Below, piece by piece: positions 1 to 5,810 of a DNA stretch of 11,369 bases. Origin of the DNA: Syntrophomonadaceae bacterium. Its GTDB lineage: Bacteria; Bacillota; Dethiobacteria; DTU022. The DNA is taken from the NCBI GenBank assembly GCA_007136055.1, contig SLHT01000159.1:1-11369 (forward strand), written 5' to 3'. The position numbers were made by a program, and so were the translations under genes. Numbering within the stretch: the stretch's first letter is position 1; every line of letters starts with the position of its first letter. The notes beneath the pieces are model-generated. The model was not told where the DNA came from. It saw only the letters and a list, made by a program, of their open reading frames with translations, and ran no database searches.

Positions 1-353
1 AGGGCCATCACTCCGGTAGTAAAACCAATTCCAAATAACGGCACCATAAAACCCAACATGGCCATACTCGGTATGGTCATCAAAACCTGGCAAACAGCCA
101 GAACAGCAGGTGACACGCTGGTATAATAGCTGATAAAAATACCGATAATCACTGAGACTACAATGGCAATAATGATTGAAACAACTACCAGCCAGAGATG
201 CTCCAGCATCAACTCCCAGACCATGTCGCCCCGGCGATCCAGGTAGGTAATAACCCGGTTAAAAGTTGATGGGGCCCCGGCATTTGCAGTAATAAATACT
301 TTGCTGCCTGCTGCACTTAAAAAGTCAAACATAAAACCAATTGTTTGTGCCAT
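1..353 (-). CDS. Glycine betaine/choline-type ABC transporter permease, N-terminal part (cut by window edge)
   Basis: The first 117 residues of an inner-membrane permease of the OpuCB/OpuBB/ProW type are visible; the gene runs off the left edge. Residues 1-45 are a polar-to-amphipathic N-terminus. Residues about 53-78 form a hydrophobic membrane segment (LWLVVVSIIIAIVVSVIIGI), and residues 89-110 carry the family stretch QVLMTIPSMAMLGF followed by MVPLFGIG. Such permeases work with an ATPase and a substrate-binding protein to import quaternary amines such as glycine betaine, choline, carnitine or proline betaine. The start is the ATG at 351-353, with a GGGAGGGG ribosome site about 11-13 bases upstream. 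It lies 367 bp downstream of a corrinoid methyltransferase operon on the same strand, which fits supplying that operon's substrate. It probably has its own promoter. The family call is fairly firm; the exact substrate cannot be read. Confidence 0.8.
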   Translation of the reverse strand, partial: MAQTIGFMFDFLSAAGSKVFITANAGAPSTFNRVITYLDRRGDMVWELMLEHLWLVVVSIIIAIVVSVIIGIFISYYTSVSPAVLAVCQVLMTIPSMAMLGFMVPLFGIGFTTGVMA

Positions 354-379
354 GAATTCTTAATCCCCTCCCTGCTTGT

Positions 380-409
380 AAAATAACAGTTCAACAGCAG
401 CACTGTCAA
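380..409 (-). promoter_or_regulatory. Candidate sigma-A promoter for the ABC permease
   Basis: Read on the minus strand, a perfect -35 box TTGACA (404-409) is followed after 18 bases by TATTTT (380-385), or after 17 by TTATTT. The -35 is consensus but the -10 is weak. Transcription would start near 373, leaving a leader of only about 20 nt that begins at the ribosome site. It suggests the permease can be expressed separately from the upstream methyltransferase operon. Confidence 0.4.
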
Positions 410-641
410 ACTAACACCACTCATAACAGTATTGGATTTTGTGGTATTTTTTCGCCGACCATTCCCAGTATACGCTGAATATTTTCAGTAAAGCGGAGAT
501 ACTTTGTCTTTTACTTTATTAATTCAAGATAAATAAAGCAATTCCTTCTTTACAAAATTATTTCATATACAGTATACAGACACAAATAATAGGTTTAGGC
601 AAAAAAAGCCGATTTTACTCCAAAACTAAAGTTTAATCAGC

Positions 642-676
642 CTGGTCAGGCTTAATGCTCATTTAACCCTGACCAG
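642..676 (-). terminator. Strong hairpin after the methyltransferase operon, possible terminator or 3' end protector
   Basis: CTGGTCAGG (642-650) is perfectly complementary to CCTGACCAG (668-676). After one mismatch the stem continues with TTAA/TTAA, leaving a 7-nt loop. It lies about 45 nt downstream of the SAM methyltransferase stop codon. No U-tract follows at once on the minus strand; the nearest T-run is about 35 nt further on. It is therefore not a classical intrinsic terminator and may instead stabilise the mRNA 3' end. Confidence 0.4.
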
Positions 677-720
677 AACCGAAAATAACAATTCTAACTG
701 CAAAAGTGGTTTTTCCAGTT

Positions 721-1968
721 CTATTTTACTACCCGCACAATGGCTACCAGGCCGTGGGCCAGGCCCTGACCATGCTGCAGGTTCATTTCCAGGCTGCGCA
801 GGGCATAACCCAGCTGTGCTTCAATTAAGTCAGCCCTGATATCACCATATAGACCTTTGCTGCCTTCCAGGGTTTGTCTCATAACCCTGTACGCCTTTTC
901 CAGGGGCTTAACCTTGGTTTGTGGCGGGTAGGGCAGCAGTTCTTCATCGCTGTCATAGTGCTCCATCAGGACCATGGTGTAATCAACCAGGGCATTCCAG
1001 GAATCAGCCAGGGTTTGCAACGCTTCATTTTGCCAGTCAAAACCCTTCCGCGGCCTGAAACTAACCTTCAGATCGGGGAAGTAAGTCCGCAGGCCCCGTT
1101 CAAAGAGAGAGGAAACCATCAGCCTTAAAGGCTGAGGATTACCGTTATAGGTTCCTGTTTCAATATGACGTCCCACAAAAAGTGAGCGGTCAAAGTAACG
1201 CTCTACCTTCAGCTCTACTCCGGCTTTGCGTGATGCATTTTCAAGCACCTTGTTTACTTCGGGCGGTGACATAAGCCGCAGTGGAAATGAAGACACTTCA
1301 ACTTTTTCCCTGTCCTGTTCAGCATAGAGATAATTAATCAGGTAATCGATATAAGGCTGCTCTTCGTGGTTATCAGTCCAGAGATCCTGCCACTCATAGG
1401 AGTAACGGCCGATAAAATCACAGAGGAGAATGCTTCCGCTATTTCCATGTTTGGCAACATCGACAAACAGCTTTTCCAATTCTTCATCATTACAGTGAGA
1501 AAGGGTCCCATAAGACGTAAAGTAAAGATCATATGGGTATTCACCTTCTTCAATAGGCAACCCGTTGGAAAAGTTGCCTTTACAAAACTCGACATGTTCA
1601 TAGTCGCCAAAGAGGTTGCGTGCTTCTTTAAGCAAATCAACATTCAAGTCAATGCCTTTATACTGCGACATCATGTCCTGCTGGATCAGGCGGTTGTCAA
1701 ATTCTGATAGCTTTGTAGTCCCGGCCATCTTGCTTAAAAGCTCATAACCATCGCCTGTTCCGCAGCCAAGGTCGTAAAAACGAAGACCGTCACCACTACC
1801 GTTAACTTTGTTTTCCACTAATTTTTCCAGGTGCGGCCTTAAATAATATGCGGTAATAAAATCTTCAAATTGAATCCGGACATGGTCATACTTACAGCGT
1901 AAGTCGCTTACTTTTTCACTGTAACGACCGTGCTGTATTGCTTCTAAATACGCTTTATCAGCTTCCAT
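721..1968 (-). CDS. Class I SAM-dependent methyltransferase of unknown substrate, third gene of the corrinoid operon
   Basis: A 415-residue protein. Residues 63-75 hold a textbook SAM-binding motif I (RFYDLGCGTGDGY). An acidic second-strand motif follows at about 103-109 (YKGIDLN), then the post-motif strand FTSYGTLSHC at 150-159 and SILLCDFIGRY near 178. The fold fits a Rossmann class I methyltransferase in roughly residues 40-270. The last 145 residues, rich in aromatic and charged residues, match no domain I recognise. The start is an ATG with AAGGAGATG about 6 bases upstream. It begins 22 bp after the corrinoid protein gene, so co-transcription is very likely. Corrinoid methyltransferase operons do not normally need a SAM enzyme, so its role is open: making or modifying a methylated amine, or acting on a demethylated product. 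The methyltransferase class is certain; the substrate is not. Confidence 0.8.
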   Translation of the reverse strand: MEADKAYLEAIQHGRYSEKVSDLRCKYDHVRIQFEDFITAYYLRPHLEKLVENKVNGSGDGLRFYDLGCGTGDGYELLSKMAGTTKLSEFDNRLIQQDMMSQYKGIDLNVDLLKEARNLFGDYEHVEFCKGNFSNGLPIEEGEYPYDLYFTSYGTLSHCNDEELEKLFVDVAKHGNSGSILLCDFIGRYSYEWQDLWTDNHEEQPYIDYLINYLYAEQDREKVEVSSFPLRLMSPPEVNKVLENASRKAGVELKVERYFDRSLFVGRHIETGTYNGNPQPLRLMVSSLFERGLRTYFPDLKVSFRPRKGFDWQNEALQTLADSWNALVDYTMVLMEHYDSDEELLPYPPQTKVKPLEKAYRVMRQTLEGSKGLYGDIRADLIEAQLGYALRSLEMNLQHGQGLAHGLVAIVRVVK

Positions 1969-1990
1969 TTAAAACATCTCCTTAAAATAT

Positions 1991-2680
1991 TTATACTTTT
2001 TTAAGCAATTTCTCTGCTTCCTTAATGGCAGCAAAAGCATCTTTGCCGTAACTGTCGGCGCCAATTTCCCTGGCAAAATCTTCGGAAGTTGGCGCTCCGC
2101 CGATAAGCACTTTTATCTTATCACGCAACCCCTTCGTCTCCAGCTCTTTTACAACATCTCCCATATTGGACATGGTCGTGTTAAGCAGGGCCGATAGACC
2201 GACCAGGCCGGCACCTTCCTCTTCTGCAGCTTCAACAATCCTGGCCGCCGGCACATCGATACCGAGGTCTACAACGGTAAAACCGGCGCCTTTGAGCATT
2301 ATACTAACCAGGTTCTTGCCGATATCATGAAGGTCCTTTTCCACTGTAGCCATCACTACCGTGCCTTTACCGCTGCCGTCTTCCCCTTTAACCAGGTGGG
2401 GCTCCATAACTTTCATGCCCGCTTCCACAGCTTCAGCAGCAGTCAGCATATCAGGAATAAAATATTCGCCGGTTTCATATTTTTCGCCGACCATTTCCAT
2501 CCCTTTACTTAAACCGTTAAGCAGAATATCGTTGGTGTCGATTCCGCTGTCAAGCGCTTCCTGGACAAGCTCAGCCACACCGGGATCACCGGTCATACCT
2601 TCTTCGATACCCTCATCATCATTGTTGCGGCGTCCCTGCAAAACGTTATTTACTATTTGGTCTATCAAATTTTTACTCAT
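1991..2680 (-). CDS. Corrinoid (cobalamin-binding) methyltransferase protein, MttC/MtgC type
   Basis: A 229-residue methyl-carrier protein. Residues about 30-100 form the helical cap typical of methyltransferase corrinoid proteins (KYETGEYFIPDMLTAAEA). Residues 106-229 are the Rossmann-like B12-binding domain, with DLHDIG at 116-121 giving the lower-axial cobalt ligand His118, GLSALL at 161-166 and the IGGAPTS loop at 193-199. In this family the partner MttB-type enzyme moves a methyl group from an amine to Co(I), and a second enzyme passes it to tetrahydrofolate or another acceptor. The ATG start has a GGAGG site 7 bases upstream. An acidic stretch near residues 20-28 (NDDEGIEEG) lies between helix 1 and the cap. 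It sits 79 bp after the MttB-family gene and 22 bp before the SAM methyltransferase gene. The family call is very firm. Confidence 0.95.
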   Translation of the reverse strand: MSKNLIDQIVNNVLQGRRNNDDEGIEEGMTGDPGVAELVQEALDSGIDTNDILLNGLSKGMEMVGEKYETGEYFIPDMLTAAEAVEAGMKVMEPHLVKGEDGSGKGTVVMATVEKDLHDIGKNLVSIMLKGAGFTVVDLGIDVPAARIVEAAEEEGAGLVGLSALLNTTMSNMGDVVKELETKGLRDKIKVLIGGAPTSEDFAREIGADSYGKDAFAAIKEAEKLLKKV

Positions 2681-2707
2681 TATTTGTCCTCCTTCTAGAC
2701 TAGCTCA

Positions 2708-2730
2708 GGAGGCAGTGAATTACTGCCCCC
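2708..2730 (-). promoter_or_regulatory. Intercistronic hairpin between the MttB-family and corrinoid genes
   Basis: GGAGGCAGT (2708-2716) and ACTGCCCCC (2722-2730) pair over 9 positions with one G-U wobble and a 5-nt loop. On the minus-strand transcript it is followed by TGAGCTAGTC and then the ribosome site, not a U-tract, so it does not look like a terminator. Such hairpins often set mRNA processing or stability and could let the corrinoid protein be made in excess of the methyltransferase. Confidence 0.5.
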
Positions 2731-2759
2731 TGTTGATGATTTAATTAGCTGCCAATCAA

Positions 2760-4292
2760 TTACTTGTACGGGTTCAGCCTTGGCACTAAACCAGGGGTGC
2801 TGTCAAATATCTTCTTGCAGACCTCTTCCGACAGATACTGATGATCCCGCGCTTCCAACTCTTTCAGACGCTCGTTAACCTTAAGCAGGGTTTGATCCTG
2901 ATCTTCGGATTCGCCTTCGAAGGGGAAACCGCCGAAGATTTCGCCGCGCCTTAGCATTCCGCGGGCATAGCGGGCATACATCCTGTAAGGGCTGTGCATC
3001 ACTTCTTCTACAGTTTTTTTGGTCCGTTCAACCGCTTCTTCATTTACGCCGCTTTCCCGGTGGAGAAACTTGGCCATGCCAATCTTGTGGTTATCAAGCA
3101 CCGCCTGTTCAGGACTGAAGGTTTGAGTTTTATCCAGCAAACCGAAAGCATAGTGAACCAGCCCGGGCGCAGCAAAGGGAACCGCTGTGTAGGTATACAT
3201 CTTTTCTACAGTAGCCTGGATTCCCGGCACCCTGGCGTCAGCGACTCCGGCAGTTGAGTAACAGGGCACCTTATAATAACGGGCCATCTGGGCGCAGTCC
3301 ATGTTGTAATGGCAGAACTCGGGCACGCCGTACATGTCATGAAGGTCGTCCATGCGGGCCCGGACAGGAACCGCACCATATATTACCGGCGCTCCCGGGT
3401 TAGCGAGCTGGTTAATGGTAATGCCGGCCAGCGCCTCGGCGTTAACCTGGGCCACCATGCCCAACTCATCAATCGGGGCTGTCGAACCGCCCTGTGGCGA
3501 AGTGGAAATAACAACAGGAAGGCCGAGTTTGGCTATAGCTATAAGCTTTTCAGCTGTTTCGCCTACAATCTGCAGCGGGCTTTTAATGACAGATGTAATA
3601 AATGAAACAACGGGGTTTTTAACCAGTTCTTCCCGCCCGCCGGCAATGATTTCGGCCATATTGACTACTTTTTCAAGTTGATCAAAATCGGCAACGCCGC
3701 TAATAACCGGCTTGGTGACATTATTCAATGCGGCAAAGAAGACATTGACATCTTTATTGCCTGTAGTAATATCGGCATCCTGAACATTCACATTACGGAT
3801 AAAAAAGTCCAGGTTTTCAAGTTGTTCCGCTAAATGGGCAGAACGGCAAAGGTAATCTAGGTTACCACGACTCCTCTTCATAACCGGGATGGTCCGCTCG
3901 TGCCCGTCTTCCTTTGATGTAAACACTTCAGGCTTAACTTCAAGCCAGTAGTTCGTTTCTGAGCCGCTACCAAAGTGGACCCTGTTGCCTTCTGCTTCCA
4001 GGACTACTTGATTTTCCGGGTTACGGGCACCCAGTGTAACAGTGGAAGGCGCGGTTTCAAGAGCCTGTTTAATTACCTTCGCCGGGATACTGACCCACCA
4101 GGCATCATGTTCGCCTTCGCGGGTTTTTTTCGCCGTAGAGCCTGCCTTCCCCAGCATAGAAACGCTTTCCTCGTGATAACAGAGAACACCCGGATTCTCC
4201 AGGAGATCTAGAGATGCCTTATCTATCATCTCAATCTGCTCCCGGCTTAACCGGGCATAAGGTTTGTGGACAACTATTCCTCTTTCACTCAA
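2760..4292 (-). CDS. Non-pyrrolysine MttB-superfamily methylamine/betaine:corrinoid methyltransferase
   Basis: A 510-residue protein of the trimethylamine methyltransferase (MttB, COG5598) superfamily, expected to fold as a TIM barrel. Family stretches include LSREQIEMIDKASLDLLENP at residues 15-34, the glycine-rich VHFGSGSETNYW, STSPQGGSTAP, PGAPVIYGAVPV and the late FHR-like KFLHRESG. Archaeal MttB reads an internal TAG as pyrrolysine; here the frame is open throughout, so this belongs to the non-Pyl branch. Characterised members of that branch demethylate glycine betaine (MtgB), proline betaine (MtpB), carnitine (MtcB) or gamma-butyrobetaine (MtyB) onto a corrinoid protein. The adjacent corrinoid gene and the betaine-type permease support a quaternary amine substrate, with glycine betaine my first guess. 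The chosen start is a TTG at 4290-4292, the first codon that fits the family N-terminus. Its ribosome site is unusually far away. Confidence 0.9.
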   Translation of the reverse strand: MSERGIVVHKPYARLSREQIEMIDKASLDLLENPGVLCYHEESVSMLGKAGSTAKKTREGEHDAWWVSIPAKVIKQALETAPSTVTLGARNPENQVVLEAEGNRVHFGSGSETNYWLEVKPEVFTSKEDGHERTIPVMKRSRGNLDYLCRSAHLAEQLENLDFFIRNVNVQDADITTGNKDVNVFFAALNNVTKPVISGVADFDQLEKVVNMAEIIAGGREELVKNPVVSFITSVIKSPLQIVGETAEKLIAIAKLGLPVVISTSPQGGSTAPIDELGMVAQVNAEALAGITINQLANPGAPVIYGAVPVRARMDDLHDMYGVPEFCHYNMDCAQMARYYKVPCYSTAGVADARVPGIQATVEKMYTYTAVPFAAPGLVHYAFGLLDKTQTFSPEQAVLDNHKIGMAKFLHRESGVNEEAVERTKKTVEEVMHSPYRMYARYARGMLRRGEIFGGFPFEGESEDQDQTLLKVNERLKELEARDHQYLSEEVCKKIFDSTPGLVPRLNPYK

Positions 4293-4332
4293 TCGTTCAG
4301 CCTGATTTATTAACCAGGCTGTTCACCTCCTT
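4290..4332 (-). promoter_or_regulatory. Hairpin-separated ribosome-binding site of the MttB-family gene
   Basis: The minus strand carries a near-perfect Shine-Dalgarno AAGGAGGTGA (4323-4332), but the TTG start is 33 nt past its GGAGG core. Between them CAGCCTG (4315-4321 on the minus strand) and CAGGCTG (4298-4304) form a 7-bp perfect stem with a 10-nt loop. Folding removes 24 nt and leaves about 9 nt of spacing, which is optimal. No in-frame ATG or GTG lies between the TGA at 4323-4325 and the TTG. Alternatives are an ATA start at 4308-4310, or a six-codon CTG-started leader ending at 4297 that couples to the TTG. Confidence 0.6.
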
Positions 4333-4342
4333 AAGGTTTATT

Positions 4343-4400
4343 AAATAAAAAACCCGCATTAAATCTTTCAGGACGGCCCTGAGGTTGATTATCGTACGGG
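4343..4400 (-). terminator. Terminator-like hairpin in the leader of the MttB-family operon (candidate attenuator)
   Basis: Read on the minus strand, CCCGTA (4395-4400) pairs with TGCGGG (4353-4358). An inner stem TCAGG/CCTGA (4378-4382 with 4368-4372) lies inside, and a run TTTTTTATTT (4343-4352) follows directly. It ends about 13 nt before the ribosome site, the usual place for a riboswitch or attenuator expression platform. An upstream segment GCATTGA (4431-4437) can pair with TTAATGC (4356-4362), which overlaps the 3' arm and could act as an antiterminator. Confidence 0.5.
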
Positions 4401-4673
4401 AGTTTATATTAACAGGAGCTTATATCAAAATCAATGCAGCTTATCCGGCCCGCTTAACGGATTACCGAAAAAATCTCCCTTCGCTACCTGAAATTTTGTA
4501 TTTCCTATTTAGTAATTATGACACATCTTCGTATATTTATCAAAAGACGATAATGGCATCATAATGTAGCATAGCGTCAATAATATAAGCATTAGACCTC
4601 TAATCGCTATTTATACTTACAAGCCTCTCTGAAGCTTCTGCCTGATTTGCACAACCTTTTCCCCCGTTTTGGG
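4401..4673 (-). promoter_or_regulatory. Long untranslated leader of the MttB-family operon, possible regulatory RNA
   Basis: About 270 nt of non-coding DNA lies between the minus-strand promoter and the terminator-like hairpin. I see local stems: ATTAGA/TCTAAT with a 2-nt centre at 4591-4604, ATCCG/CGGAT near 4443-4463, and AAGC/GCTT near 4621-4636. It has no cobalamin-riboswitch B12 box (GCCACTG) and no T-box UGGNACC motif, and I recognise no known aptamer. The combination of a long leader and a terminal hairpin with U-tract makes an RNA sensor possible. Confidence 0.35.
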
Positions 4674-4703
4674 ATTATACTTCTTTCAGTTCAAGTTGGA
4701 CAA
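4674..4703 (-). promoter_or_regulatory. Sigma-A promoter of the MttB-family operon
   Basis: On the minus strand, TTGTCC (4698-4703) and a perfect TATAAT (4674-4679) are separated by 18 bases, giving a start near 4667 and a leader of about 375 nt. Its -35 box overlaps the -35 of the divergent transporter promoter. Confidence 0.6.
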
Positions 4704-4724
4704 CGATAGTTGCTATGATATAAT
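4696..4724 (+). promoter_or_regulatory. Sigma-A promoter of the cation transporter, with palindromic core
   Basis: TTGGAC (4696-4701), a 17-base spacer and a perfect TATAAT (4719-4724) preceded by TG (extended -10) form a strong promoter starting near 4731, about 40 nt before the transporter start. The overlap with the opposite promoter contains GTTGgaCAAC (4695-4704) and CAACgataGTTG (4701-4712), two linked inverted repeats where one regulator could control both directions. Confidence 0.65.
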
Positions 4725-4770
4725 TTAATGATAATTTAAGGTTATTCTATACCTCTACAGGGAGATTTTC

Positions 4771-5688
4771 ATGAAATATTTCGCCAATCGCCTTGCCGAT
4801 AAGCTAACTCTAAACAGGAACCTGTTAAAACCAGCCGAGAGATATCGGGTGGGCTTAATCGAAAGCTGGGCAAGCATTGCCGGAAATATATTTCTTGTTT
4901 TTTTAAAGATGACTTTCGGGCTTCTCACCAACAGTATTGCCCTCATGGCTGATGCTGTTCACAGCGCTTCCGATATTTTCTCTTCAATGGTAGTCTTAAT
5001 CGGCTTTTCCCTGGCTAAAAAAGAGCCTGATAGTGAACATCCCCACGGCCACGGACGTACAGAATATTTGGCCGGTCTAATAATCGGATTAATGCTAATC
5101 GGAGCGGGAGTTGCTTTTATTTACAGTTCATACAACAGGCTGGTCAGTGATGTTTATGCCACTCCAAGCATAGGTGCCATTATTGCCATAATAATTGCCA
5201 TAATAATAAAAGAATTTCTATACTATTTTTCGGCCAGGCTTGGGAACCTTATTGACTCGGATACCCTGTCAGGCGATGCCTGGCATCATCGCACAGATTC
5301 ACTTTCATCGGGGCTGGTTCTCATAGCCCTGGTTGGAAATTGTCTTGGGTTGGCTGCTCTTGACGCTTATTTCGGTTTTGTCGTAGCGCTCTTTATTATA
5401 TATACCGGGTTTAAAATAGCCCATAGTTCATGCAGTTCTCTGCTGGGCGCCGCACCATCTGAAGAACTATATAACGGTGTTGCCTCCTGCGCAAAGCAGG
5501 TAAATGGTGTTATCGATACCCACGATCTGGAGTTCCACGATTACGGTTCCTATAAAGTAATCACTCTCCATATCGGAGTCAACAGCAGTTTGAGTCTTGA
5601 TGAAGCCCATTATATTGCCCACCGGGTTGAAGATCGGATCGGCAATCAGTATCACTGCAATGCTGTTGTTCATCTCGACCCACGCTGA
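4771..5688 (+). CDS. Cation diffusion facilitator (CDF) family divalent metal efflux transporter
   Basis: A 305-residue membrane protein that would export a divalent cation (Zn, Fe, Mn or similar) in exchange for protons. Membrane segments are visible at about 31-50, 69-82, 101-121, 131-150 and 178-210. The metal site is built from H64 and D68 in the second segment (VHSASD) and H172 and D176 in the fifth (HHRTD), an HxxxD/HxxxD pair. The linker HPHGHGRTEYL at 90-100 is a CDF hallmark. Residues about 215-305 form the cytoplasmic ferredoxin-like dimerisation domain ending in HCNAVVHLDP. The ATG start has AGGGAG six bases upstream. FieF-type transporters have Asp where H64 stands; the double HxxxD leans towards zinc, but metal specificity cannot be fixed from sequence. 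It is divergent from the amine operon and shares its control region, with no obvious functional tie. Confidence 0.92.
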   Translation: MKYFANRLADKLTLNRNLLKPAERYRVGLIESWASIAGNIFLVFLKMTFGLLTNSIALMADAVHSASDIFSSMVVLIGFSLAKKEPDSEHPHGHGRTEYLAGLIIGLMLIGAGVAFIYSSYNRLVSDVYATPSIGAIIAIIIAIIIKEFLYYFSARLGNLIDSDTLSGDAWHHRTDSLSSGLVLIALVGNCLGLAALDAYFGFVVALFIIYTGFKIAHSSCSSLLGAAPSEELYNGVASCAKQVNGVIDTHDLEFHDYGSYKVITLHIGVNSSLSLDEAHYIAHRVEDRIGNQYHCNAVVHLDPR

Positions 5689-5694
5689 ATTTAA

Positions 5695-5715
5695 ATATTT
5701 ATGGCCTGTAAATAT
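5695..5715 (+). terminator. Weak AT-rich hairpin after the CDF gene
   Basis: ATATTTA (5695-5701) and TAAATAT (5709-5715) form a 7-bp A/T stem with a 7-nt loop, starting 7 bases after the stop codon and followed by AATTGTTT. The stem is weak and the T-run is poor, so termination here is only a possibility. Confidence 0.25.
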
Positions 5716-5776
5716 AATTGTTTGGCAAATAATTTAAACCTTAAATCCAACCTCTAAGATCCAACTTCCGTTGTGG

Positions 5777-5810
5777 GGCTGCACACGGCAGCCGCAGTTT
5801 AAATTTTTCA
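5777..5810 (-). promoter_or_regulatory. Candidate bacterial SECIS element after an in-frame TGA
   Basis: On the minus strand, 20 nt separate the TGA (5808-5810) from the loop of a perfect 6-bp hairpin, GGCTGC - CGTGT - GCAGCC (5777-5793). The loop is 5 nt with G at its second position. Bacterial SECIS elements typically have a small apical loop with a G among its first two bases, 16-37 nt past the UGA. No U-tract follows, so a terminator role is unlikely. This hairpin would recruit SelB to insert selenocysteine. Confidence 0.6.

Larger units (their letters stand above)
354..720. other. 367-bp intergenic region between SAM methyltransferase and permease
   Basis: No coding frame is supported here. 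The region is AT-rich. It holds the hairpin at 642-676 just after the methyltransferase gene and the candidate permease promoter at 380-409. It also has an AT-only inverted repeat CTTTATT / AATAAAG (514-520 and 532-538), and two copies of CAGTATAC (466-473 and 570-577) about 100 bp apart that could be operator half-sites or chance. On the minus strand a run of seven T (601-607) lies about 35 nt past the hairpin. Confidence 0.5.

Noticed and set aside
466..577. Two CAGTATAC octamers in the 354-720 gap as operator sites
   Set aside because: Only two short AT-rich copies 104 bp apart and not placed over the candidate promoter; may be chance.
2760..4292. Possible pyrrolysine (TAG) readthrough in the MttB-family gene
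   Set aside because: The 510-codon frame has no in-frame TAG and reaches normal family length, so it is the non-pyrrolysine type.
4401..4673. Cobalamin riboswitch or T-box in the leader of the corrinoid operon
   Set aside because: Neither the B12 box nor the T-box UGGNACC sequence is present on the transcribed strand.
5757..5768. Short near-direct repeat around ATCCAACCT / ATCCAACTT (about 5745-5768)
   Set aside because: Two imperfect 9-base copies only; no array, no spacer pattern and no link to a gene.
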